DNA of 64,000 nt from Lentisalinibacter sp035655155. Its GTDB lineage: Bacteria > Pseudomonadota > Gammaproteobacteria > Steroidobacterales > Woeseiaceae. The stretch's first letter is position 1, and every line of letters begins with the position of its first letter. Position numbers and translations under genes: made by a program. The stretch covers positions 62,001-126,000 of the forward strand of contig DASRVH010000099.1 in NCBI GenBank assembly GCA_035655155.1, in the 5' to 3' direction. Under the pieces are notes generated by a model that was not told the DNA's origin, made no database searches, and saw only the letters and a list, made by a program, of their open reading frames with translations. Shown here piece by piece: positions 21,430 through 31,767 of this stretch.

Positions 21430-24048
21430 CTAGTCCGCGTCGCCGGCTCCGGTGTCCTGGCTGCTTTCGCCACCTCCGTCGGCCGCCGATCCGCCGGCTG
21501 CCGCGGTGGCGCGTTTCTTCTTCGTCGTCTTGCTCTTCCGCCGGGCCGCTTTCTTCTTTTTCTTCTTCTTCTCGCCCGGCCCGGTGGCCTTGCCTGCGCT
21601 CCCGCCCTTGCCGCAGGCGAACGCATCCGGCGGGAAGTCGTCGACGTGGATGATGGTCATCGCCTTTTCGTGATAGGCGAGCAGCTTCTCGGCCTCCTCC
21701 TCGCCGATATAGCCGGCCTCGCGGGCCTCGGCCACCTGGTCGGGGAGGTACTCGGCGCTGATGCGGCCTTCCTTTTCCATATCGCGCAGCTTCTTCTCGA
21801 TGGGCTCGACCTCCAGCGCCATCTCCAGCGTCTCCTGCAGCAGTCCGAGTTCGCTGCCGGGCACTTTCGCCCGATACGCCTGCGCCGCCAGCCGCTCGCG
21901 GGTTTCGCCAGGGGTGATCACCAGATCGACGATCTGCTGGCCGAGCTCGTCGGCCGGCGAGGAGTAGGTGCGTCCGCGCGGGAATATGAGCGCGCGCAGC
22001 AGAACTGCCACCGGCCGGTTCGGGAAATTCCTGAGGAAGCTGTGCAGCTGTTCCTGGGCCTGGTACATCAGCGTGCGCACCGACCACTCCACCAGCGGCA
22101 GGTCGGACGAGCGCCGGCCCTGGTTCTCGAAGTGCTTCAGCACGCAGGAGGCGAGATACATGCTGCTGAACACATCGCCCAGCCGCGCCGAGAGCAGTTC
22201 ACGCTGCTTCAGCTTGCCGCCGAGCGTGAGCATGGCGAAGTCGGCCGCCAGGGCGAATGCCGCGCTGTAGCGGTTGATGTTCTGGTAGTAGCGCCGTGTG
22301 GGCGTGTTCAGTGGCACCCGGCTGAACTTCGCATGGGTGAGCGCCAGGAAGAACGAGCGGGCGGCGTTGCTGATGGCATAACCCACGTGGCCGAACAGCG
22401 ACTTGTCGAACTCGCGCAGACCGCGCTCCCGGTCCTCGTCCTGCGCCGCATGCAGCTCCTTGAGGACGAACGGATGACAGCGGATCGCGCCCTGACCGAA
22501 GATGATCAGGCTGCGGGTCAGGATGTTGGCGCCTTCCACGGTGATGGCGATGGGCGCCGCCTGATAGCCCCGGCCGAGGTAGTTCTTCGGCCCGAGCATG
22601 ATGCCCTTGCCGCCGTGGACGTCCATGGCGTCGTTGGCGATCTTGCGGCCCAGCTCGGTGCAGTGGTACTTCAGCACGGCAGAGGGCACTGCGGGCTTCT
22701 CGCCCTGGTCGATGGCGCCGGAGGTGACGCTGACCGCCGAACCCATTATGTAGGTGTAGCCGGCGATGCGGGTGAGCGCCTCGCCCACGCCCTCGAACTT
22801 GGCCACCGGCAGGTGAAACTGGGTGCGAATGCGGGCGTAGGCGCCGGTGGCATACACCGCCGCCTGGCCGCCGCCGAGCGCGCTCGAGGGCAGCGTGATG
22901 CCGCGGCCGACCGACAGCAGCTCCACCAGCATCTTCCAGCCCTTGCCTGCCATTTCCGGCCCGCCGATGATGGCGTCCAGCGGCACGAACACGTCCTTGC
23001 CGGTGGTGGGGCCGTTCTGAAACGGGATGTTCAGCGGGAAGTGGCGCCGGCCGAACTCGACCCCCGGCGTGTCCGTGGGTACCAGGGCCGCCGTGATGCC
23101 ATAGTCCTCCGGGCCGCCCAGCAGGCCGTCCGGGTCCTTCAGCTTGATCGCGAGGCCGAGCACGGTGGCGACGGGTGCCAGCGTGATGTAGCGCTTGTCC
23201 CAGTTGAGCCGGATGCCGGTGATCTCCTCGCCGTTGTACTCGCCCTTGCAGACCACGCCGGTGTCGACGATGGCCGCGGCGTCCGAACCCGCCTGTGGCG
23301 AGGTGAGCGCGAAGCAGGGAATCTCCTCGCCGCTGGCCAGTCCGGGCAGGTAGCGCTTCTTCTGCTCCTCGGTGCCGTAGTGCAACAGCAGCTCGGCGGG
23401 GCCGAGGGAGTTCGGCACGCCGATGGTGGAGGAGGCGGTCGCGCTGCGGGAGGCGAGCTTGGCCAGGATCATCGCGTTGGCGTAGGCGGAGAATTCGAGG
23501 CCGCCCCACTTCTTCGGGATGATCATGGCGAAGAATTTGTGCTTCTTGATGTAGTCCCAGACCTCCTGCGGCATGTCGCCGAGCTCGTGGGTGATCTCCC
23601 AGTCGTCGAGCATGCGGCACAGTTCTTCACAGGGGCCGTCGATGAAGGCCTGTTCCTCTTCCGAGAGTTTCGGCGGCGGCATCGACAGCATCCGATCCCA
23701 GTCGGGCAGGCCGGTGAACAGCTCGCCGTCCCACCAGACGCTGCCGGCCTCCAGGGCTTCCTGCTCCGTCTCCGACATGCTGGGCAGCATCGTGCGGTAG
23801 ACGTCCAGCACCGGCCGGGTGATCCGCTGGCGGCGGAAGTCCTCGAAGTTCAGCGCCACCATGCCCGCGAACAACACCCAGAGCACGAGCAGCCAGAGGA
23901 AGTGGCCGTCGCCCAGGAACGTGTAGAGCACCAGCGCCACGCCGGCGGCCATGGTCGATGTCCTGAGATCCACCCGGTGGTAGGCGAGGGCGATCGCTCC
24001 GCCGAAGAACAGCAGGAACCAGAACAGTCCGATCAGAAAATCCGCCAC
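21430..24048 (-). CDS. fadE: Long-chain acyl-CoA dehydrogenase (FadE-type) with lysine-rich tail
   Basis: FAD enzyme for the first step of fatty acid beta-oxidation. Two or three N-terminal hydrophobic segments ('LIGLFWFLLFFGGAIALAY' and 'FLWLLVLWVLFAGMVAL') anchor it to the membrane, as in FadE. The dehydrogenase core follows: 'KWGGLEFSAYANAMI', 'CFALTSPQAGSDAAAIVDTG', 'GGGQAAVYATGAYARIRTQF', 'DAMDVHGGKGIMLGPKNYLG' and 'EGANILTRSLIIFGQGAIRC'. The last ~45 residues form a Lys/Ala-rich tail (seven consecutive Lys) not typical of FadE. A GTG at 24048 preceded by GAGAGG is preferred over another GTG 33 bases upstream. The product is 872 residues. Confidence 0.93.
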   Translation of the reverse strand: MADFLIGLFWFLLFFGGAIALAYHRVDLRTSTMAAGVALVLYTFLGDGHFLWLLVLWVLFAGMVALNFEDFRRQRITRPVLDVYRTMLPSMSETEQEALEAGSVWWDGELFTGLPDWDRMLSMPPPKLSEEEQAFIDGPCEELCRMLDDWEITHELGDMPQEVWDYIKKHKFFAMIIPKKWGGLEFSAYANAMILAKLASRSATASSTIGVPNSLGPAELLLHYGTEEQKKRYLPGLASGEEIPCFALTSPQAGSDAAAIVDTGVVCKGEYNGEEITGIRLNWDKRYITLAPVATVLGLAIKLKDPDGLLGGPEDYGITAALVPTDTPGVEFGRRHFPLNIPFQNGPTTGKDVFVPLDAIIGGPEMAGKGWKMLVELLSVGRGITLPSSALGGGQAAVYATGAYARIRTQFHLPVAKFEGVGEALTRIAGYTYIMGSAVSVTSGAIDQGEKPAVPSAVLKYHCTELGRKIANDAMDVHGGKGIMLGPKNYLGRGYQAAPIAITVEGANILTRSLIIFGQGAIRCHPFVLKELHAAQDEDRERGLREFDKSLFGHVGYAISNAARSFFLALTHAKFSRVPLNTPTRRYYQNINRYSAAFALAADFAMLTLGGKLKQRELLSARLGDVFSSMYLASCVLKHFENQGRRSSDLPLVEWSVRTLMYQAQEQLHSFLRNFPNRPVAVLLRALIFPRGRTYSSPADELGQQIVDLVITPGETRERLAAQAYRAKVPGSELGLLQETLEMALEVEPIEKKLRDMEKEGRISAEYLPDQVAEAREAGYIGEEEAEKLLAYHEKAMTIIHVDDFPPDAFACGKGGSAGKATGPGEKKKKKKKAARRKSKTTKKKRATAAAGGSAADGGGESSQDTGAGDAD

Positions 24049-24135
24049 AATTGCATCCTCTCTACTCGGGCGCACACGCACCCGTGTACCAAGCTGTCAC
24101 GCCGACAGCGGTCCTTCAATAGGCACTATACCGGA

Positions 24136-24167
24136 GCCCGTCGGGCGGCTGCAGGCGCCCGACGGGC
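24136..24167 (-). terminator. Hairpin downstream of mdh
   Basis: A perfect 12-bp stem (GCCCGTCGGGCG with CGCCCGACGGGC) has an 8-base loop. It lies 32 bases after the mdh stop and before fadE on the same strand. No uridine run follows, so it may act as an mRNA 3'-end stabiliser or a Rho-assisted terminator rather than a classical intrinsic terminator. Confidence 0.7.
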
Positions 24168-24198
24168 CTGTCGGAGGCGTGACGAGGGAGCGGGCGCC

Positions 24199-25176
<978 letters not shown>

Positions 25177-25236
25177 TTTGCTGACACCTGACTGCCCTGC
25201 GGGGTGCCGAATTCTAGCACGGTCGGGTATCCGGAC

Positions 25237-25827
25237 TCAGTCGGCCGGGTCGGGCTCCGGCCCGTGGCGGGCGGTCCAGGCCCGCCGCTCCCGCTCCGCC
25301 GCGGCCTGCTCTCCGGCGGCCTCCAGTTCCGCGATGCATGCCAGCCACGCCTCCGTGTCCTCGACGTGGTCCGTGCAATGGGCCGACGCCACTGCGGCTC
25401 CGTTGCCCGCCAGCGATTGCGCCGCCTTGCGGCTGGCACGGCCGAGCTCCGATACCGCCTGTCCGGCATCGCCGCGGTCCGGCTGCAGCGCATAGGCCGG
25501 GAGGGCTGCCTCGTCGGGCACGCTGTCTCCGGCGGGGCTGCGCGGTACGCTTTCCCGCAGGGGGGCCGGCCGCTCGCCGTCCGGCGGCGTGGCGACCTGC
25601 AGGACCAGCGCCACTGCCAGTGCCAGGGTCGCGGCGACGGCCAGAGGCCGCTGCCAGGGCCGCACGGACGAAGCCCGGCGCGCCTGCGCCCGGAGACGCT
25701 CGTCCAGCGCCTCGGGCGGACGTTCGCGGGCGAGGTCCCGGTAGGCGCGGGACACCGTCTCGTCGATCACCGCTGCCGTGTCGTGGTCCGTGCGATCCTT
25801 GCCATGATCCTGCCCGGTATCAGCCAT
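25237..25827 (-). CDS. Probable anti-sigma factor, single-pass membrane protein
   Basis: Inferred partner of the ECF sigma factor just upstream, whose stop codon it overlaps by eight bases. The 196-residue product has an N-terminal cytoplasmic segment with 'AVIDETVSRAYRDLARERPP' and 'EALDERLRAQARR', then one TM ('LAVAATLALAVALVLQVA', ~70-88), then an Ala-rich periplasmic domain. That domain has two conserved-looking Cys ('SAHCTDHVEDTEAWLACI'). I see no ZAS-type HxxxCxxC motif, so the call rests on gene order and topology. The start used has GGGAGG nearby; an in-frame ATG 93 bases upstream lies inside the sigma gene. Confidence 0.65.
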   Translation of the reverse strand: MADTGQDHGKDRTDHDTAAVIDETVSRAYRDLARERPPEALDERLRAQARRASSVRPWQRPLAVAATLALAVALVLQVATPPDGERPAPLRESVPRSPAGDSVPDEAALPAYALQPDRGDAGQAVSELGRASRKAAQSLAGNGAAVASAHCTDHVEDTEAWLACIAELEAAGEQAAAERERRAWTARHGPEPDPAD

Positions 25828-26449
25828 CGTCTCGTCCTCCCGAGTCCTCGGCCAGCGGCGCGAATCCTTCCCGCAGCTTGCGGTAGGCATAGCGCAGCCG
25901 GCTCTTGGCCGTCTCGGCACCCACGCCGGTCGCCTCGGCGATCTCCGCGACCGACAGACCGCCCTCCTCGCGCAGCAGGAAGGCGTCGCGTTGCTCCGGC
26001 GGCAGCGCCGCCAGCAGACCCTCCAGTCTGGCTCGGGCCAGCGCGCGCTCGGTCTCCCGTCCCGGGTCGCCGTCGCGGGCGGTCAGCGCCACGGCATCGG
26101 CGTCCTCCTCCCGGCCGCGGCTGCGCTGGCGCCGATAGTGGTCCACGAAACAATTGTGGGCGACCCGGTAGAGGTAGGTTGAGAAACGGGCGGTCGGGCG
26201 GTAGCGGTGGCGCGCGGCGATGAGTTTGCCCCAGGCTTCCTGGAACAGGTCTTCCGCCGTGGCGGCGTCGAGGCACAGCCGCAGGAGATAGCGGTAGAGG
26301 CCGTCCTTGTGCCGGCTGTAGAGGGTGTCGAAGGCGGTCGCGTCACCGTCCCGGTAACGCAGCATCAACCGTACGTCCGGGTCAGATGGCGCCATCGGTC
26401 CAGTGTATGCGACCGCCCGCGGCGGCGTAACGGCGTCGGCGTCGGGCAT
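25820..26449 (-). CDS. ECF-family RNA polymerase sigma factor
   Basis: Sigma-70 family factor of the extracytoplasmic-function type. Region 2 is 'LMLRYRDGDATAFDTLYSRH' through 'AEDLFQEAWGKLIAARHRYR' and 'FSTYLYRVAHNCFVDHYRR'. Region 4 has 'LLAALPPEQRDAFLLREEGG', 'SVAEIAEATGVGAETAKSRL' and 'RYAYRKLRE'. The first ATG (209 residues) has AGGGAG six bases upstream. An in-frame ATG at 26395 also fits the conserved start but lacks a clear site. The probable anti-sigma gene overlaps its end. The inducing signal and regulon cannot be read from the sequence. Confidence 0.9.
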   Translation of the reverse strand: MPDADAVTPPRAVAYTGPMAPSDPDVRLMLRYRDGDATAFDTLYSRHKDGLYRYLLRLCLDAATAEDLFQEAWGKLIAARHRYRPTARFSTYLYRVAHNCFVDHYRRQRSRGREEDADAVALTARDGDPGRETERALARARLEGLLAALPPEQRDAFLLREEGGLSVAEIAEATGVGAETAKSRLRYAYRKLREGFAPLAEDSGGRDDG

Positions 26450-26531
26450 TTAGGGCTCCCTGGTGCTACCCCGGTATGAACGGCCGCGGCTCTCCGGCGG
26501 GGTTCGACCGGTTGCGGATGCGACGCAGGGC

Positions 26532-26572
26532 TTGATTTCCCCGCATCTGGTGTTATAGTTGACTACAACACC
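26532..26572 (+). promoter_or_regulatory. Promoter with overlapping palindromic operator for the GntR/ABC operon
   Basis: TTGATT at 26532-26537 and TATAGT at 26554-26559 are spaced by 16 bases and resemble a sigma-70 promoter. A 24-bp inverted repeat at 26549-26572 has arms GGTGTTATAGT and ACTACAACACC around TG, with a single mismatch. It covers the -10 element and the expected start site. Repressor binding here would block transcription. The downstream operon encodes a YtrA-type GntR regulator, a class that commonly represses its own ABC-transporter operon. Confidence 0.8.
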
Positions 26573-26618
26573 CGTTCACATAGGCGAAGCGTCGCCTGCC
26601 GGCGGACGGACAAGGGAA

Positions 26619-26650
26619 GAAACAGGACCGAAACAGGACCGAAACAGGGA
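26619..26650 (+). repeat. 11-bp tandem repeat in the leader of the GntR/ABC operon
   Basis: GAAACAGGACC occurs twice in tandem, followed by a third, partly matching GAAACAGGGA. It lies between the operator and the small membrane ORF, in the untranslated leader of the operon. Function unknown. Confidence 0.75.
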
Positions 26651-26679
26651 ACGAACCCGGGGACAGAGAGGCTGAAGAG

Positions 26680-26847
26680 ATGAATGGCGGACAGGAGACA
26701 GGCGGAAGACTCACGCTCGGCCTTGCGGTGCTCATGCTGATGGCGATGGCGCTGGTGGCGAGCGAGCTCAGGTCGGGCGGCGAGGATGGGGCGGACATGC
26801 CCTCCGGCCCGGACCAAATCCTCTTTCTGGAGGCCGGCAAGGGCTGA
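26680..26847 (+). CDS. Small single-pass membrane protein (55 aa)
   Basis: Unrecognised. The reading frame begins 'MNGGQETGGRLTLGLAVLML', continues through one hydrophobic helix ('LAVLMLMAMALVA', ~15-27) and ends in a short acidic tail ('GPDQILFLEAGKG'). GAGAGG lies about ten bases before the ATG. It is the first frame of the operon repressed by the operator upstream and precedes the GntR gene by about 90 bases. A small TM protein in an ABC-transporter operon may be a transporter accessory. It is too short to be sure it is translated. Confidence 0.45.
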   Translation: MNGGQETGGRLTLGLAVLMLMAMALVASELRSGGEDGADMPSGPDQILFLEAGKG

Positions 26848-26940
26848 GCGAGGGGATGAGTGAGTGCCGGTGCAGCGCAGATCGGGTCCTCCGCGGAGAG
26901 TGCCGGGGACGGTATGGTCGGTCCCCGGGGCAGGGAGCTG

Positions 26941-27324
26941 ATGGAAGCTGACTGGAGCGACAACCAGCCGATCTACCGCCAGCTCCGTGACCGGGTGGTG
27001 GCGATGATCCTGGAAGGCGTGCTGCAGGACGGCGATGCGCTGCCGTCGGTGCGCAACGTCGCGGCCGAGTACCGGCTGAACCCGCTGACCGTGCTGAAGG
27101 GCTACCAGGAATTGGTCGACGAGGAACTCGTGGAGAAACGGCGCGGGCGCGGCATGTACGTGCTGCCGGGCGCCCGGGACCGACTGCTGAAAGGCGAGCG
27201 CGAGCGGTTCCTGAAACAGGAATGGCCCGAGGTCGTTGCGACCATGCAGCGCCTGGAGCTGGACCCGGCGGACCTTCTGGCCCGCGCGCAACCGGCGAAG
27301 GACAAGGGGAACGGCGGATCATGA
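26941..27324 (+). CDS. GntR-family regulator, YtrA subfamily
   Basis: DNA-binding repressor. The 127-residue protein is nearly all winged helix: 'DNQPIYRQLRDRVVAMILEG', 'LPSVRNVAAEYRLNPLTVLK' (recognition helix) and 'GYQELVDEELVEKRRGRGMY'. A short dimerising C-terminal helix follows, the layout of the small YtrA subfamily. The ATG at 26941 starts at the family N-terminus with GGGAG just upstream; an in-frame GTG 81 bases earlier adds non-conserved sequence. The TGA overlaps the ATG of the ABC ATPase (ATGA). The palindrome over the operon promoter is its probable target. Confidence 0.9.
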   Translation: MEADWSDNQPIYRQLRDRVVAMILEGVLQDGDALPSVRNVAAEYRLNPLTVLKGYQELVDEELVEKRRGRGMYVLPGARDRLLKGERERFLKQEWPEVVATMQRLELDPADLLARAQPAKDKGNGGS

Positions 27325-28178
27325 CGGCGGTGGTGCAGGCGCGCGGCGTCTCCAAACGCTACGGCTCGACCCGCGCGGTGGACGACGTCAGCTTCGAGGT
27401 CGAGCCGGGCCGCATCGTCGGGCTGATCGGCCCGAACGGAGCCGGCAAGACCACGCTGCTGAAGACGCTGCTGGGGCTGACCGACTGCGAGGGCGAGCTG
27501 CGCGTACTCGGGCTCGACCCCTTCCGCCAGCGCAAGCAGCTGATGCAGAACATCTGTTTCGTCGCGGACGTGGCCGTGCTGCCGCCCTGGATCCGGGTGA
27601 GCGACCTGCTCGACTTCGTCGAGGCCGTGCACCCGAACTTCAGCCGCCGCGAGGCGGACGCCTTCCTCGAGCGCACGCCGGTGCGTCGCGACGCCCGGGT
27701 GAAGGAACTCTCCAAGGGCATGGTCACCCAGCTGCATCTCTCCATCATCATGGCCATCGACGCGAAGCTGCTGGTTCTGGACGAGCCCACGCTCGGGCTG
27801 GACATCCTGTTCCGGAAGGAGTTCTACACCACCATTCTGAGCGACTACTTCGACGAGCAGCGGACGATCATCGTCACCACCCATCAGGTGGAGGAGATCG
27901 AACACATCCTCACCGACGTGATGTTCATCGACGACGGCCGCGTGGTGCTCGACGAGAGCGTCGACGCGGTCGCCGACCGCTATGTGGAGCTGACCACCAG
28001 CGGCGACCGGGCGGAGGAGGCGCTGGCCCTCCAGCCCATCGCGCGGCGGGACGTCTTCGGCAAGAAGGTACTGACGTTCGAGGGCGTGGACCGGGAGCGC
28101 CTGCACGGCCTGGGCGAGGTAAAGACCCCCGGCCTCGCCGATCTGTTCGTCGCCAAGCTCAGGGGGGCGAGAGCGTGA
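27321..28178 (+). CDS. ABC transporter ATP-binding protein (YtrB-like)
   Basis: ATPase partner of the permease that overlaps its 3' end. The 285-residue chain has Walker A 'GPNGAGKTT', 'ICFVADVAVLPPWIRVSDLL' at the Q-loop region, Walker B 'LLVLDEPTLGLD' and H-loop 'VTTHQVEEIE'. The signature is degenerate: 'ELSKGMVTQLHLS' replaces LSGGQ, as is common in YtrB-type subunits. The ATG overlaps the GntR stop. YtrA-type operons often respond to cell-envelope antibiotics, so an envelope-stress exporter is plausible but not shown. Confidence 0.9.
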   Translation: MTAVVQARGVSKRYGSTRAVDDVSFEVEPGRIVGLIGPNGAGKTTLLKTLLGLTDCEGELRVLGLDPFRQRKQLMQNICFVADVAVLPPWIRVSDLLDFVEAVHPNFSRREADAFLERTPVRRDARVKELSKGMVTQLHLSIIMAIDAKLLVLDEPTLGLDILFRKEFYTTILSDYFDEQRTIIVTTHQVEEIEHILTDVMFIDDGRVVLDESVDAVADRYVELTTSGDRAEEALALQPIARRDVFGKKVLTFEGVDRERLHGLGEVKTPGLADLFVAKLRGARA

Positions 28179-29107
28179 TTCGCCGAGCCTATTTCCTGAT
28201 GCAGCGGGAACTGTGGGAGCACCGCGCCCTGTATCTGACGCCGCTGGTGATCGCCTTCATCGTCGTCCTCGGTGTCGCCACGGCGCTGGTGACCGGCGGC
28301 GGACGGATCGTCGGGTTCGAGAACATGGTTGCCGGCATGCAACTCGGTGGTCAGGTGGGCTCGGTGGCCGGTGTCACGGCTCTCGCCGTGGGCCCCTCCA
28401 CGGTCTTCGTCGTCGGCCTCGCCTTTCTCGTCTTCTTCTATTCCATCGATGCCCTGTATGCGGAGCGCAAAGACCGCAGCATCCTGTTCTGGAAGTCGCT
28501 GCCGCTCACCGATACCGAGGTGGTGCTCTCGAAGCTCGCGACCGCCGCGCTGGTGGCGCCGGTGATCACCTTCGGTTTCGTCGCGGCGACCCATGTCGTC
28601 ATTCTGTGCCTGTCCACCGTCGCTGTCTGGGTCGGCGGCGGCAGCGCCTGGGAACTGGTCTGGCGGCCCGTGCCGCTGCTGCAGATCTGGGTCCTTTCCG
28701 TGTACCTGCTCATCGGGGCCGCGCTGTGGTTCCTGCCCTATATTGCATGGGGTCTGTTCTGCTCCGCCTTCGCAAAGAAGAACGTTTTCCTGTGGGCGGT
28801 GTTGCCTTTCGTCGTGACTCCGCTGGTCGAGCGCCTGCTGTTCGATACCAACCTGTTCGCGAAGTTCGCTCTCGGTCGCCTCTCGTACATGCAATGGATC
28901 AAGGCGAGTTTCAGCGGCGAGAACCTGCACATCGCTTTCGGCGACATGCCCGGCCGGCTGACGGGGGACGTAAACCTGCTCTCGCTGGTGGACCCCGGTA
29001 AGTTCCTGTCGACGCCGGGTCTGTGGGGCGGTCTGGTGGTGGCGGCCGGTTTCACCGCGGGCGCGATCTACTTCCGTCGCTACCGGGACGAGACCGCGAA
29101 CGGCTGA
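28175..29107 (+). CDS. ABC transporter permease of the GntR operon
   Basis: Integral membrane protein, 310 residues, GTG start overlapping the ATPase TGA (GTGA). About six TM helices are visible, including 'LTPLVIAFIVVLGVATALV', 'VFVVGLAFLVFFYSIDALYA', 'LWFLPYIAWGLFCSAFAKKN', 'VFLWAVLPFVVTPLVERLLF' and 'GLVVAAGFTAGAIYF'. A cytoplasmic 'AERKDRSILFWKSLPLTDTE' loop is typical of ABC-2-like permeases that report 'working on different time' displacements of substrates. Substrate unknown. It ends the operon; purT converges 31 bases beyond. Confidence 0.85.
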   Translation: MIRRAYFLMQRELWEHRALYLTPLVIAFIVVLGVATALVTGGGRIVGFENMVAGMQLGGQVGSVAGVTALAVGPSTVFVVGLAFLVFFYSIDALYAERKDRSILFWKSLPLTDTEVVLSKLATAALVAPVITFGFVAATHVVILCLSTVAVWVGGGSAWELVWRPVPLLQIWVLSVYLLIGAALWFLPYIAWGLFCSAFAKKNVFLWAVLPFVVTPLVERLLFDTNLFAKFALGRLSYMQWIKASFSGENLHIAFGDMPGRLTGDVNLLSLVDPGKFLSTPGLWGGLVVAAGFTAGAIYFRRYRDETANG

Positions 29108-29138
29108 GCGCTGCCGGCGCCGACCCGCGTCCGGCCGC

Positions 29139-30320
29139 TCAGAACTTGCAGATGACGGCGCCGGCAGCGCGGCGCGCCTTGTCGCGGGCTTCCTCTATGC
29201 TCTCGCCTCTCGCGAGCGCGACCCCCAGCCGCCGCGCGCCCCGGATCTCCGGCTTGCCGAACAGCCTCAGGCTCGTGTCCGGCTCCTGCAGCGCCTTGTC
29301 CACGCCCTTGAAGCGGATGTTGTCGGAGTCGCCTTCCGCCACGATGGCGCAGGAGGCCGACGGCCCGAGCTGGCGGATCACCGGAATGGGCAGTCCGAGG
29401 ATGGCGCGGACGTGCAGCGCGAACTGGGAATTGTACTGCGAGATCATGGTCACCATGCCCGTGTCGTGGGGCCGCGGCGAGACCTCGCTGAACCAGACCT
29501 GGTCGCCCTTGACGAACAGTTCGACGCCGAATACGCCCCGGCCGCCGAGCGCGCCCACGATGGACCCCGCCACTCGCTGGGCGCGTTCCAGCGCGGTCTC
29601 GCTCATCGGCTGGGGCTGCCACGACTCCCGGTAGTCGCCTTGCAGCTGCAGGTGGCCGATGGGCTCGCAGAAGCTGATGGCATCTTCGTGGCGCACCGTG
29701 AGCAGGGTGATCTCGTAGTCGAACTCGATCAGGCTCTCGACGATGACGCGGCCGCCGGCGCTGCGGCCGCCCTGCAGCGCGTACTCCCATGCGGCCTCGG
29801 CTTGTCCCGGTTCGCGGACGACGCTCTGCCCCTTGCCCGAGGAACTCATCACGGGTTTCACCACGCAGGGCAGACCGATGGCCTCGACCGCGTCCCGGTA
29901 CTCCGCCTCGGTGCCTGCAAAGCGGTAGTCGGAAGTGGGCAGTTCCAGGTGTTCCGCGGCCAGCCGGCGGATGCCTTCCCGGTCCATGGTCAGCCGGGTC
30001 GCCTGGGCCGTCGGAATGATGCAGTGGCCCGTCTCCTCGAGTTCCTGCAGCACGGGAGTGGCAATCGCCTCGATCTCCGGGACCACGAAGTCCGGCTCCT
30101 CGTCCTCTATCACCTGGCGCAGCGCCACCGGGTCGAGCATGTCGATGACGTGGGAGCGATGCGCCACGTGCATGGCCGGCGCATTGGCGTAGCGGTCCAC
30201 GGCGATCACCTCCACGCCGAAACGCTGCGCTTCTATCGCGATCTCCTTGCCGAGCTCGCCGGAGCCGAGCAGCATCATCCGGGTGGCATGCTCGCTGAGT
30301 GCCGTGCCGATTTTCTTCAT
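29139..30320 (-). CDS. purT: Formate-dependent phosphoribosylglycinamide formyltransferase (GAR transformylase 2)
   Basis: ATP-grasp enzyme that forms N-formyl-GAR from GAR, formate and ATP in purine synthesis. The 393-residue length matches E. coli PurT (392). Landmarks are 'MLLGSGELGKEIAIEAQRFG', 'TMDREGIRRLAAEHLELPTS', 'GLPCVVKPVMSSSGKGQSVV', 'VIVESLIEFDYEITLLTVRH', 'GVFGVELFVKGDQVWFSEVS' and 'PRPHDTGMVTMI'. The ATG begins 'MKKIGTALSEHATRMMLLGS'. It stands alone between the convergent ABC operon and pspF. Confidence 0.96.
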   Translation of the reverse strand: MKKIGTALSEHATRMMLLGSGELGKEIAIEAQRFGVEVIAVDRYANAPAMHVAHRSHVIDMLDPVALRQVIEDEEPDFVVPEIEAIATPVLQELEETGHCIIPTAQATRLTMDREGIRRLAAEHLELPTSDYRFAGTEAEYRDAVEAIGLPCVVKPVMSSSGKGQSVVREPGQAEAAWEYALQGGRSAGGRVIVESLIEFDYEITLLTVRHEDAISFCEPIGHLQLQGDYRESWQPQPMSETALERAQRVAGSIVGALGGRGVFGVELFVKGDQVWFSEVSPRPHDTGMVTMISQYNSQFALHVRAILGLPIPVIRQLGPSASCAIVAEGDSDNIRFKGVDKALQEPDTSLRLFGKPEIRGARRLGVALARGESIEEARDKARRAAGAVICKF

Positions 30321-30497
30321 GGGCGGTCTTGGTCTTGTGGTCTCGGAGTCGCTGCTCGCGGTCTGGCGTCGTCTGCGTGAGTGTCGCTGCGCCGATCGTC
30401 TGACGGGCCTACAGGGCCTGCACGGCCATAGTAGCCCATAGAGGCCCGACTGCCGAAGCCCGATTCACGACCCCGCTCGCTCGCCGTCCCTTTCCGG

Positions 30498-31577
<1,080 letters not shown>

Positions 31578-31713
31578 TGTTGGCTTTTCCGGCTATAAGA
31601 TAGTCATTTATACTAAGTCTTGGCGTAAAATGCCATTTTTCACCGGGTCGGAGACATCTGCTGGGCTCTATTAATCATAAATAATTCAATCATTTAGCCT
31701 CCTTGGGCCGACC

Positions 31714-31728
31714 TGGCACGGAACCTGC
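31714..31728 (+). promoter_or_regulatory. Sigma-54 promoter of the psp operon
   Basis: TGGCACG-GAACC-TGC gives the invariant GG at 31715-31716 and GC at 31727-31728, ten bases apart, as required for RpoN -24/-12 promoters. Transcription would start near 31740, about 28 bases before the pspA ATG. The AT-rich stretch at 31580-31700, between pspF and this site, is the natural place for PspF and IHF binding. Confidence 0.9.
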
Positions 31729-31767
31729 TATATCCACCATGCAAGGCAAACAACCGAGGAATGCGCT

